This document shows, piece by piece, positions 30,844-39,249 of a stretch of 43,217 nucleotides of DNA. This DNA is from a virus: IMG/VR virus record IMGVR_UViG_3300028030_000002, positions 1-43,217 of that record; one strand, written 5' to 3'. The notes beneath the pieces are model-generated. The model ran no database searches. It had not been told where the DNA came from and saw only the letters and a program-made list of their open reading frames with translations. Position 1 is the first letter of the stretch; every line of letters starts with the position of its first letter. A program made the translations under genes and the position numbers.

Positions 30844-33220
30844 CGAGGGATATGAAAGTAAAGGGATAAAACTATCACCTGCTGGAATTTGGGAAAGAGA
30901 CGCTGAAACTGGTAAAAAGCATCCAATAGTAGCTTATAGAAAAGATGGACTAGAATTTGCTAATTATCCAAAGGACAACATAGCTAAATGTAGAATAGAA
31001 GATATAATAGCTCCTGAGGGTTACAGAGTTATTGTTATAGATGCAGACAGCCAAGAGGGTAAAGAAAAGGTACTTAAGCTATTTCCACAAGCTGTAGATA
31101 CATTTAGTACACGTACAAGTAGCGATGCTAAACGACACTTTTTCTTCTATGTTCCTAAAGATAAGTTTGATGAACTGAGAGCTATTGGTATTTTTGTAGA
31201 GGTAGATTTATTATCTTATGGGATATTATTTGAGGCTCACTTCTTTAGAGAAGACGACTATGAAATGCCAGACTTTTCAAAAGACATACTTACACTAGAT
31301 GAAGCAGGACAAGAGCTATTATTAGAAAGCCTAGACACAAAGTCAGTTAGCTTCAAAAGTAATGGCGAACACACTAGCTTTGTTAATAAAGAAATGGCTT
31401 TTTTAGTTGAGAATTATGTAGCTGGTGAACTAGATATTATGAGCGACGACCCAGTAGCTAGATTAAACAGAAACAAGCTATTTAAACAATTAACTCCTAA
31501 ATCTCAAAAGAAGAAAGGACAGAGAAAGTTTGAAGCTCCTAAACTTAGCCACGACAGTTTAAACACAATGGCTTTACTTGTAGCTAAGAACTCTAAGATA
31601 CCTAATGAGGTAGCTATACAGTTTATAGAAAAGCTTTTAGTAGAATTATATGGAGTAGATTTAAACTCTAAGGAAACACATAACCATTGGTATAATAGTA
31701 TCTTACCTACGTTACCATTCTTTGAGCGTATTTTTAATTCTTTAGAAGATTTTAGAGAGTTCGATGAGGTATTAGAGCAAAACACTACAGATAACACGAA
31801 AGACGCTAACTTTAAATGGGCTCTGTTTACGACAGCTAAAAATGGAACGACTAAGTATTTTCAAATTAACAAGTTTACATATAGGTTACGTAGTATAAAC
31901 GGCTCTGTGTTCTTTGACGAGTCTTACATACGTAAACTATATCCTAACTTAACTAAAGATGACTTAGAAGACATACCTCATCTAGCTCTAATGACAGACC
32001 CATACAAAGAAGTAGTAGAATTTGATGAAGATAACGATATATATCTGTTAAATACAATGCACCCCAGTAGGTATAAAGCTAATGCTATAGCTAGAAAAGA
32101 TAAGCCAGATAATGTACTAACTAAAATGATTAATAAGTTCTTTGATAATCAACTACACGAAGAATTTTATTACCATTGGTTAGCTCATCTAGTTTATGGT
32201 GACAAGCCAGTTAATGTAGTAGTTTGGTTTTGTAGTGATGCTAATGCTAAAGCTGGAACTGGTAAGACCTTACTGTCCGCGGCTTTGCCTGCTCAATTAA
32301 TGGGAGATGAACAAGCTACTACAGTTGATAGCTCTGTAGCTGATGCAGGATGGGGTCAGATGTATGATACAAGATTACTTAGCTACAATGACCTTAACAA
32401 AATGAAAGATAGCGAATGGGCTAGAATGTACGCTAAGATTAAAGATGAAGCTAGTAACTCTACATCTAAGATTAGAAATAATAAAGGTGGAGACGTAGTT
32501 AAATCTAGTGTTGGTATCTGCCAGAGTGGTAGTTCTAACTTTATTCCGAGTGTGGATGCTTCTGACAGACGTTTCTTTATTGTTAGCCCTAAGCTACAGC
32601 TAGACGAAAACGGTGCAGATGAACTACATAGAATATTTGAGGCTGAACGTAATAAAGAACACGAAGAAGTGCAAGAAATAGCTGATTATCTAGCTTACTT
32701 ATATAAAAATGAAGCAGATACGTATAAAGAAGAGCTATTTACAAGAGCTATAAAAACAGAAGAGAAAATCTCAGCTACTCAGATGGGAGCGTACACACAT
32801 ACTATTATTAGTAGAATTAGTTACGCACCTAAAGAGTTATTTGACATATTTAAAGAGCCAACAAGCTACTCTGACACGTGGCAAGACTGGCAAATTATTG
32901 AGTTTATTAAAGTACAGTCTATTAATGGTAAAGTTTATTTACCTATTAAGTTTTTAAATATGCTTATTAATCGTGTAAAAGGTATAGATGAAGAAAGAAG
33001 TCCAGCATCTATTATGAGCATACTGGAAATGAAGAAAACTAGAATACGAGAAGATAATGCTAGATTTTTACAGCCACATAAACTTAAAAACTTCCCTAGT
33101 GAAGTAGCTACCTATAAATTATATGGTGTAGAAACAGACATTAATGAGGAAGCTTACAAGAATTTTATGCCTGAGAAGCTCTCACCTGAGGGAATACATA
33201 GATTAGTAGGAGGATTATAA
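30833..33220 (+). CDS. PrimPol-SF3 helicase fusion
   Basis: Start at ATG 30833, overlapping the HTH gene and with GAGGTGG upstream (795 residues). N-terminal archaeo-eukaryotic primase-polymerase: IDAD with D70 and D72, the S/RH motif at SDAKRHFFFY (H102), and third acid D125 in FVEVDLLSYG. C-terminal D5/SF3-type helicase: Walker A AKAGTGKTLL (K478), then the segment RLLSYNDLNKM with the Walker B equivalent, and the ending SNFIPSVDASDRRFFIVSP typical of this class (arginine finger region). It should prime and unwind DNA at replication forks. Confidence 0.9.
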   Translation: MTISEGYESKGIKLSPAGIWERDAETGKKHPIVAYRKDGLEFANYPKDNIAKCRIEDIIAPEGYRVIVIDADSQEGKEKVLKLFPQAVDTFSTRTSSDAKRHFFFYVPKDKFDELRAIGIFVEVDLLSYGILFEAHFFREDDYEMPDFSKDILTLDEAGQELLLESLDTKSVSFKSNGEHTSFVNKEMAFLVENYVAGELDIMSDDPVARLNRNKLFKQLTPKSQKKKGQRKFEAPKLSHDSLNTMALLVAKNSKIPNEVAIQFIEKLLVELYGVDLNSKETHNHWYNSILPTLPFFERIFNSLEDFREFDEVLEQNTTDNTKDANFKWALFTTAKNGTTKYFQINKFTYRLRSINGSVFFDESYIRKLYPNLTKDDLEDIPHLALMTDPYKEVVEFDEDNDIYLLNTMHPSRYKANAIARKDKPDNVLTKMINKFFDNQLHEEFYYHWLAHLVYGDKPVNVVVWFCSDANAKAGTGKTLLSAALPAQLMGDEQATTVDSSVADAGWGQMYDTRLLSYNDLNKMKDSEWARMYAKIKDEASNSTSKIRNNKGGDVVKSSVGICQSGSSNFIPSVDASDRRFFIVSPKLQLDENGADELHRIFEAERNKEHEEVQEIADYLAYLYKNEADTYKEELFTRAIKTEEKISATQMGAYTHTIISRISYAPKELFDIFKEPTSYSDTWQDWQIIEFIKVQSINGKVYLPIKFLNMLINRVKGIDEERSPASIMSILEMKKTRIREDNARFLQPHKLKNFPSEVATYKLYGVETDINEEAYKNFMPEKLSPEGIHRLVGGL

Positions 33221-34506
33221 TGAATGAAGTATGCAAAGCTTACGAGCAGAACATAAAATTTACAGTAGGTAGAGCAGGAACGGGTAAGAGTACAGAGCTA
33301 GTTAAGATAGCTAAATCTAATGCTCTAGTTCTTACACCTACTCATAAAGCTAAAGAAATACTAATTAGAAAAGGTGTAGAACACGCTCAGACTATACACT
33401 CTGTATTAAGTCTTGTACCTACGATTGACCAAAACGTTAGGCGAGGTAGAAAGATACGTAAGCTAAGAAAGGTAGCTAATGTAAATTTAGATGAGATAGA
33501 CATAGTAATTATAGATGAGTTTTCTATGATAAACACAAAAATAGCTGATTTATTACTTAGTTTATTACCTGAACATTGTACAGTACACTTTTTCGGAGAT
33601 GCTTATCAGCTACCACCTATAGATGGCGACCCTATATTTCCTTTAGATTACACAGACGAGGAGAATATTACTGTACTAACTAAACAGTATAGAGCAGATA
33701 ATATAGATATAGTAAATAGCTTTGAAAGATTTGCTAGATGGATAGAAGATGGTAGCTGCAAAGATTTAACACTAGATAATTTACCAAGAATAACTGAAAA
33801 GGAGCTAGCTAAACGATTTAATCCACAAACAGATAGAATACTAGCTTATACGAATGCTAGGGTAATAGAGCTAAATTCTTTAATTAAAACTCCCAGTTTA
33901 GCTAAGGATGATGACATTCTTATTAATGGAATAGAAGCTAAAGTATTTGAAATAGGTAATGATAGCGGATTACCTACGATTTTTCCTAAGATAATTAGCA
34001 AAGGAAGACTTAACTTAGATAAAATAAATGAAGTAAATGATGAGCTAACTAAATATAATGGCTGGGAGCTATTAAAAAATGAAGACGAATTAATAGTTAC
34101 CATAGACGGTAACTATTTTAATATATTCTATGACTTAGAACATTACTATAATAGTAAAACATTGGAGAAAGAAGTTATAGATGCACAAGAGCTAGTGATT
34201 AGAGAAAATAACCTAGACGAGAAAGAAAACTTAGCTAAATGGTGTAGGATTAATCAAAATGGCATGGGCGTAAAACGTAGAGCCAGAGCTTGGAGAGAGT
34301 ATTTAAGCCATAATAACTATGTTTTTGATTTACGTTACCCTTATGCTACAACAGTTCACAAAGCACAAGGCTCAGAGTTTGATACGGTTTACATAGACCA
34401 AGTAAATATGAAACTGGCTGTACGTAATGGTTATATAGAGCAGTATGCAAGATTAATGTATGTAGCTCTATCACGAGCAATAAAAAATATATTTATTATC
34501 GAATAA
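33220..34506 (+). CDS. SF1 helicase, RecD/Dda-like
   Basis: A 428-residue DNA helicase. Walker A GRAGTGKS (residues 17-24), motif Ia LTPTHKAKE, Walker B VIIDEFSM, motif III GDAYQLPP, then AYTNAR and the SF1B signatures TTVHKAQGSEFDTVYID and LMYVALSRA. The size matches T4 Dda-type enzymes. It is coupled to PrimPol by overlap. Likely role: origin melting or recombination-dependent replication with 5'-3' movement; direction is from the family. Confidence 0.9.
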   Translation: MNEVCKAYEQNIKFTVGRAGTGKSTELVKIAKSNALVLTPTHKAKEILIRKGVEHAQTIHSVLSLVPTIDQNVRRGRKIRKLRKVANVNLDEIDIVIIDEFSMINTKIADLLLSLLPEHCTVHFFGDAYQLPPIDGDPIFPLDYTDEENITVLTKQYRADNIDIVNSFERFARWIEDGSCKDLTLDNLPRITEKELAKRFNPQTDRILAYTNARVIELNSLIKTPSLAKDDDILINGIEAKVFEIGNDSGLPTIFPKIISKGRLNLDKINEVNDELTKYNGWELLKNEDELIVTIDGNYFNIFYDLEHYYNSKTLEKEVIDAQELVIRENNLDEKENLAKWCRINQNGMGVKRRARAWREYLSHNNYVFDLRYPYATTVHKAQGSEFDTVYIDQVNMKLAVRNGYIEQYARLMYVALSRAIKNIFIIE

Positions 34507-34520
34507 TTTAAGGAAAAATT

Positions 34521-34540
34521 AAGCGGTAATAGTGTATAAT
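34521..34540 (+). promoter_or_regulatory. Phage-type promoter, AAGCGGTA box, copy 3
   Basis: AAGCGGTA (34521-34528), six bases, TATAAT (34535-34540), preceded by TT. The start of transcription would fall near 34547, at the base of the first leader hairpin. Confidence 0.75.
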
Positions 34541-34546
34541 ATTACT

Positions 34547-34684
34547 TGTTAAGGGTTATTCCTTACCTTAACAAACATAGACTTCCTTGTGTTCTTAGGT
34601 AGCTTTTTGAGGAGCTACCTATAGAGCTTAAGTTATATAAGTTCTAATCAGCTAACGATTTAAAGGAGCTAGTTTGTCACTAGC
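34547..34684 (+). promoter_or_regulatory. Structured mRNA leader with three hairpins
   Basis: TGTTAAGG (34547-34554)/CCTTAACA (34566-34573), AGGTAGCT (34597-34604)/AGCTACCT (34613-34620), GCTAGT (34668-34673)/ACTAGC (34679-34684). The stems are perfect. It lies between promoter copy 3 and the gene at 34719. A 5' hairpin usually stabilises mRNA, as expected for an abundant protein. Confidence 0.65.
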
Positions 34685-34718
34685 GGGATAGCAAAATAAA
34701 TAGACAAAAGGTAAGACA

Positions 34719-35222
34719 ATGGCGTTATTTGAAACAGAAGAAGTAAGTGGAAATTCACCTTACAAAGACTTAAATATAGGTGATAAAGACAATGGTTATA
34801 CAGTTGGTTTTCTATTTTTAGCTAAAGACAAAGCGGTATCTGCTGAATATGGCGAGTTTAGTATCTGGCAGGGAGTATCATTTGACCCTGAGGCAACAAC
34901 TGAAAAACAACTATTAGATAGCTTAGAGCTAGCTAGTTTAATTCCTAACACTATGTTAAAAAACTTTGAGAAAAATGGTGCGTTCAAATTTGAAACTCCT
35001 TATATTCTAACTAAAGCTTGGAGTAAAGGTGACAAATATGAGGGAAACAAAAGAGCTAAAGGTCACGGCTGGAAAGTTGAAAAAGTTAAACTTCCTACTT
35101 CTATTCTTTCTAAAATGATAGCTTTTCACAATGATGCACTTAACATTGTTGAGAAAGCTGGTGATGCAGAAGATGTAGAAGCTCAACCAGAAGCTCCCAC
35201 AGCTTCAGGCGTTAGAATGTAG
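34719..35222 (+). CDS. Replication-region protein, possibly ssDNA-binding
   Basis: A 167-residue protein with beta strands and aromatic residues in the N-terminal part (DNGYTVGFLFLAKD, EFSIWQGVSF), a lysine-rich stretch with KAWSKGDKYEGNKRAKGHGW, and an acidic-then-neutral C-terminus. Own promoter, stabilised leader and double terminator suggest high expression. That and its place next to helicase, primase and polymerase make a ssDNA-binding protein the best guess, but I do not recognise the fold and the usual acidic aromatic tail is absent. Confidence 0.6.
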   Translation: MALFETEEVSGNSPYKDLNIGDKDNGYTVGFLFLAKDKAVSAEYGEFSIWQGVSFDPEATTEKQLLDSLELASLIPNTMLKNFEKNGAFKFETPYILTKAWSKGDKYEGNKRAKGHGWKVEKVKLPTSILSKMIAFHNDALNIVEKAGDAEDVEAQPEAPTASGVRM

Positions 35223-35292
35223 CAGGCTTTTTGAGCTTGCTACCCATTTTATAGAGCTACTATTTGTAGTTTTATAAAGTGGGTTTTTATTT
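35219..35292 (+). terminator. Two overlapping hairpins ending the 34719 unit
   Basis: Hairpin 1: GTAGCAGGCT (35219-35228) with AGCTTGCTAC (35234-35243), including the stop codon, loop TTTTG. Hairpin 2: ACCCATTTTATA (35242-35253) with TATAAAGTGGGT (35273-35284), then TTTTATTT. One G-U pair in each. Hairpin 2 is a good intrinsic terminator. The two share bases 35242-35243. Confidence 0.85.
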
Positions 35293-35332
35293 CTCACTAA
35301 TTTCAATACTACGGTATTACAAAGGACACAAA

Positions 35333-35545
35333 ATGGAAAAGACAAACAAAATTATAGCTAAAGTAGAAGGAGACCAGTTTACGTGGGATTGTAATGCTCC
35401 TGCTCCTCTTGTTTTGGTTATAGTAGTTAAGACAATTCAGTCAGCAGTTAAAGTATTTAAAGACATAGACGACAAAACTTTTTCCAATATATTGTTACAG
35501 ACATTGTCAGATACAGTTAAAAATGAGATAGGAGAAATTAAGTAA
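35333..35545 (+). CDS. Small protein before the polymerase
   Basis: The frame opens at 35279, but ATG 35333 has AAAGGA before it, so I use it (70 residues). It is coupled to the polymerase (1-base overlap). It has a strand segment KIIAKVEGDQFTWDC and a hydrophobic helix VLVIVVKTIQSAVKV. No family; a polymerase accessory role is possible from position. Confidence 0.65.
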   Translation: MEKTNKIIAKVEGDQFTWDCNAPAPLVLVIVVKTIQSAVKVFKDIDDKTFSNILLQTLSDTVKNEIGEIK

Positions 35546-37215
35546 TGCGTATATTTGAGGTAGTGCCTTTAGCTTACGCACTACGACAAATTGACCCTAC
35601 TAAACCTATCTTTGCAGATACAGAGACAATGGGTTTATATGGTAAGCTAAAGTTGTTACAAGTTATGCAAGATGGATGGGAGCAAGCCTTATTAATAGAA
35701 GACCCAGACTATAAAACCGTGCAGGAACTTGTCACTAATAGTCATACAGTATGGCATAACGCTAGCTATGATTTATCTGTACTAGATGTTATACCTAATA
35801 AGTTTGATGACACTTTTATAGCTTCTAAACTTGAGTATTTTAAAGAGGATAAATTAGACTTAGCTTCTGTTTATTCTTATGCTCTAGGCTATGACCCCTA
35901 TAAAGAGAGTGGAATAGATAAAAAGGTGATGCAAAAAACTAACTGGGGTGGACAACTTACAGATGCTCATTACTTATATGCATCTATAGATGTTTACTAT
36001 ATGCCTGAGTTATGGGCTAAACTAAAGCATTTAACAGAAGACCCTAATTACAAACTAGACATTATAACGATTAAACATTGTCAAGTGTTAGGTAAAAGAG
36101 GTTTACCTTTAAAATCTTTAGTGCCAGTTTTAAAAGAAACTACTGAAAAGCTGGAAGAGCTAGAAGCTATGTTACCAGTTAATCCTCGTAGCTCTCAACA
36201 AGTTGCGGTGTATTTAGATATGCAAGATGGAACTGGAGCTGATAAGTTAGCTAAGTTGGTAAGTGAGGGAGGAGAAAGAGGAGTAAAAGCTCAAAGAGTT
36301 AGAACTGCCAGAGAGTTAAGTAAGTTTAAATCTACTTATCTGTCTAAAATGGTAGGGCATTCAAAATGGTTTGGTCATTTTTCACCTAAGACAAAGTCAG
36401 GGAGACTAGCTTCAAGTGATAATAACTTGCAGAACTTACCTAGACAGATGAAGAAGTTTATAGGTTATGAAGCTATAAATGGAAGAGTTTTAGTTTCGGT
36501 GGATTATGCTCAACTAGAGCTTAGAACCATTGCGGCTATTACTGGTGATACACTAATGGTTAAGCTATTTAGAGATAACGTGGATGTTCACGGGTATGTA
36601 GCTTCTATTTTATTTGGTAAAGATTATACAAAAGATCAGAGGCAAATAGCTAAAACTTGTAACTTTGCGTTGTTGTATGGTGCAGGTGCGGCTAAGTTCG
36701 CTATGATACTTCTTAAAAATACTGGTATAGCGATAACAGAAAATGAAGCTCTTAAGCTTAAGAAACAGTGGCTAAGTATCTTTAAAGGTATTGCAGAATG
36801 GCAACAGACAGCTATTAAATCTTGGAGAGCAGGTAATTATTGGTTTACTCCAATGGGTAGAAAGTATAAAGCTAAGATGATGAATGACTTTATGAACATT
36901 CGTAATCAAGGTGCAGGTGGTGAGGTAGCTAAATTAGGTTTTCATTATATAATGCAAGAATTTGATTTTGAAGACAGTTATATGATTAACTTTGTACACG
37001 ATAGCTTTATAGCTGACTGTCCAAATGACCCAGCTATCTATACGAAAGTAGCTGAACTATTTGCAGATAGCTTACAAGAAAGCTGGAAACAATATAGTAA
37101 TGTGGTAGATTTAAGAGGTATTCCTATGCCAGTTTCAGTAGGTGTTGCACTTGATTGGGCTGAGGCAGATGGAATGACAGATAAGTGTCTATATAAAATA
37201 GAGAGAGTAGCTTAA
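35545..37215 (+). CDS. Family A DNA polymerase with 3'-5' exonuclease
   Basis: A 556-residue replicative polymerase. Exonuclease: ADTETMG with D25 and E27, HNASYDLSVL (about 71-80), and YASIDVYYMPELW (about 145-157). Polymerase motif A VSVDYAQLELR with D320, motif B RQIAKTCNFALLYG with R366, K370 and F374 (where E. coli Pol I has F762), and motif C NFVHDSFIA with D486. In motif B an alanine replaces the common glycine after the phenylalanine. No 5'-nuclease domain. It lies between the possible ssDNA-binding protein and the nuclease gene. Confidence 0.95.
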   Translation: MRIFEVVPLAYALRQIDPTKPIFADTETMGLYGKLKLLQVMQDGWEQALLIEDPDYKTVQELVTNSHTVWHNASYDLSVLDVIPNKFDDTFIASKLEYFKEDKLDLASVYSYALGYDPYKESGIDKKVMQKTNWGGQLTDAHYLYASIDVYYMPELWAKLKHLTEDPNYKLDIITIKHCQVLGKRGLPLKSLVPVLKETTEKLEELEAMLPVNPRSSQQVAVYLDMQDGTGADKLAKLVSEGGERGVKAQRVRTARELSKFKSTYLSKMVGHSKWFGHFSPKTKSGRLASSDNNLQNLPRQMKKFIGYEAINGRVLVSVDYAQLELRTIAAITGDTLMVKLFRDNVDVHGYVASILFGKDYTKDQRQIAKTCNFALLYGAGAAKFAMILLKNTGIAITENEALKLKKQWLSIFKGIAEWQQTAIKSWRAGNYWFTPMGRKYKAKMMNDFMNIRNQGAGGEVAKLGFHYIMQEFDFEDSYMINFVHDSFIADCPNDPAIYTKVAELFADSLQESWKQYSNVVDLRGIPMPVSVGVALDWAEADGMTDKCLYKIERVA

Positions 37216-37238
37216 AATAGCTAAATAAAGGAGATACA

Positions 37239-38252
37239 TTGAAAACGTGGGAATTTAAAGCATTAGAACAAGGTAAATATGAGCATAGCGACAATGGTGC
37301 AGGTGGAAAATATCAAAATAAATTGGTATTACGTCCATCAAGTATAGATAGCTTTATTAGATGTCCTTACAGCTTTTATAAACAACAGATTTTAGGTGAG
37401 TATGGTGCGCCTAACTCAGCAAGTCAAGTAGGTACAGCTTTACATTATGTTATGGAGAAAGCTATAGAAGCTAGGCTTAATGGTGAAGATATGTCAGTAG
37501 ATGATATGCAACGTGTAGGCGTAAAAGCTTGGAGAGATTACAATGAGAAAGCTAACATAGAGTATCATGGTGATCAGACTTATCAGTCAATGGCAGATGA
37601 TTTATATGCAGGTGTTCTAGGTTTATCAGAAGCCTTGGACTGTATAGACGCTGTAGGGTCAGAGAGTAGACACAGTGTAACTATTGAACCTGAACATCCA
37701 ATGTTTGGAGCTATTAGTGGGTCACTTGATGTTGAAATTCCTGATGGAGTCGTAGATTTAAAATTTACGGGTAGAAAGAAATCTAAGCCAGATGATTATA
37801 TCTTACAGCAGTCTAGCTATGCTATGCTAAGAGAGATAAATGACCACCCTACTGACCGCTTACAGATACTTAATATCGTAAGACCTACAAAAACGGCAAA
37901 AAAGAAAGCTGAAAAAACAGGTGATGAGATTGTAGCTGACTGGCACATTATGGAGATGAAGCCTAACATAGATTATGTAACGCATTGGATTAACATTATC
38001 TTAAACAAAACAGAGGCTTATGCACAGAACATAGATTATAATAATCAACAAGTTAAAGAGGGCAAGATTACTTCAGAAGAAGCAAGTAAAAATATAGCTG
38101 ACTTTGCAGAGCTATTATTTCAAGGTACAAGCCCTAGCAATAGTTTTTTATGTAATGATACTTGGTGTTCACATTGGGCTAGTTGTCCACACGTAAAGGC
38201 AATTAGAGAGCAAGATGGCTTTGATGAAGTCGAATTATTTGGAGGTAAATAA
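37239..38252 (+). CDS. RecB/Cas4-like Fe-S nuclease
   Basis: A 337-residue PD-(D/E)XK nuclease. TTG start at 37239 with AAAGGAG upstream. Catalytic set: GTALH (H69), GSLDVE (D164), VVDLKF (D173 and K175), then a QxxY-like QQSSYAM (190-196). Cysteines C42, C305, C310 and C316 are placed as in the 4Fe-4S cluster of Cas4/AddB-type nucleases. In phages such enzymes process DNA ends during recombination. It is not near CRISPR genes. Confidence 0.88.
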   Translation: MKTWEFKALEQGKYEHSDNGAGGKYQNKLVLRPSSIDSFIRCPYSFYKQQILGEYGAPNSASQVGTALHYVMEKAIEARLNGEDMSVDDMQRVGVKAWRDYNEKANIEYHGDQTYQSMADDLYAGVLGLSEALDCIDAVGSESRHSVTIEPEHPMFGAISGSLDVEIPDGVVDLKFTGRKKSKPDDYILQQSSYAMLREINDHPTDRLQILNIVRPTKTAKKKAEKTGDEIVADWHIMEMKPNIDYVTHWINIILNKTEAYAQNIDYNNQQVKEGKITSEEASKNIADFAELLFQGTSPSNSFLCNDTWCSHWASCPHVKAIREQDGFDEVELFGGK

Positions 38253-38253
38253 A

Positions 38254-38502
38254 ATGGGATTAGCAGAAATGGAAGCTTACGCTACACAAGCATTAAAAAT
38301 AGAAGCCTTAAAACGTGAAGTTTTAGAGGCTAAAAAAGAAGCGAAGAAAGCTAAAGAGTTAGCTAGCGACGGTACACGTTTTTCTTTTCTATTTACACAG
38401 TATAGAGGTGAAAGCATTTACCTTAACTCAGATTATGACAAAGCTGTTATGGATTGGATTAATGGCAAAGGTGAAATGCCTATTGAGAAAGGAAAACAGT
38501 AA
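38254..38502 (+). CDS. Small helical protein, unknown
   Basis: Start at ATG 38254, with GGAGG upstream; the frame opens at 38215 inside the previous gene but without a site. The 82-residue protein is a helix with many A/E/K residues, then a small end with SFLFTQYRGESIYLNS. Coupled to both neighbours. Confidence 0.7.
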   Translation: MGLAEMEAYATQALKIEALKREVLEAKKEAKKAKELASDGTRFSFLFTQYRGESIYLNSDYDKAVMDWINGKGEMPIEKGKQ

Positions 38503-38870
38503 TGAAAAAAGTTAGCTTACAAGAAGCTATAGACATAGCTTTACAAAAGGTAACACCTACAGAACTTAGCCACGAGCTAGGTTTTCAAGATACAAGTATG
38601 GTGTATAGATATAAAAAGGGTATAACTAAGAGTACCACAGCTACTCGAGCTAAGATTTTATATGATGATTTTGGACTACTTTTAGATGATTACGTATCGG
38701 TAGAACATCTTAACAGTTTAGCTGAAAAAGAGCAGAACAAAGATAATAACAAAACTGTAGATGCTTGCGGACACGTTATGGATAAGCTATTAATTGTAGC
38801 TTCTTATAAAGGCAAAGACCTTAGACAAAAGTTACTTAGATTTATAGCTGACTACGATAAAAGGAATTAA
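38502..38870 (+). CDS. HTH DNA-binding regulator
   Basis: A 122-residue protein; ELSHELGFQDTSMVYRYKK is a helix-turn-helix of the Cro/CI-like type and a C-terminal helical part may be for dimers. Possibly a regulator of the AAGCGGTA promoters or of the switch to late genes. That is inference. Confidence 0.7.
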   Translation: MKKVSLQEAIDIALQKVTPTELSHELGFQDTSMVYRYKKGITKSTTATRAKILYDDFGLLLDDYVSVEHLNSLAEKEQNKDNNKTVDACGHVMDKLLIVASYKGKDLRQKLLRFIADYDKRN

Positions 38871-38871
38871 G

Positions 38872-39249
38872 ATGCAAAAGTTTACTAAAAATGATAAAGA
38901 TAAGGTTAGAATGGAATTACTAGACCCAGATTTTATAATCGGTACAGCGGAGGTTCTTACGTTTGGAGCTAAAAAGTATGAGGCAGAAAACTGGAAAAAA
39001 GCTACAGGTAAAGACATCGCACGTTATGAGGGTGCTATACTTAGACATTTAATGGCGTACAGAAAAGGTGAAAAGATTGACCCTGAAACTGGATTAAGTC
39101 ACCTTTATCATATTAGCTGTAATACTATGTTTCTAGCTTACTTTGATAGACACAGAACAGAAAATATAGGACAGACACATATAAAATTCTCAGACAATGA
39201 TGATGGGGATATTAATGCAGGATGTAGTGTGTGGGGTTGTTTAAAATGA
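38872..39249 (+). CDS. dATP/dGTP pyrophosphohydrolase-like protein
   Basis: A 125-residue protein of the phage dATP/dGTP diphosphohydrolase N-terminal family (PF18909-type). Signature: KDKVRMELLDPDFIIGTAEV, LTFGAKKYEAENWKK, and ILRHLMAYRKGEKIDPETGL with SHLYHISCNTMFL. Helical all-alpha NTP pyrophosphatase fold with acids and a histidine for metal binding. It probably trims dNTP pools. Related enzymes occur in phages with modified (2-aminoadenine) DNA, but no PurZ- or DatZ-like gene is seen here. Confidence 0.78.
   Translation: MQKFTKNDKDKVRMELLDPDFIIGTAEVLTFGAKKYEAENWKKATGKDIARYEGAILRHLMAYRKGEKIDPETGLSHLYHISCNTMFLAYFDRHRTENIGQTHIKFSDNDDGDINAGCSVWGCLK

Noticed and set aside
38872-39249. 2-aminoadenine (Z) genome
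   Set aside because: Only the pyrophosphohydrolase-like gene is present; PurZ and DatZ are not found, so there is no real support.
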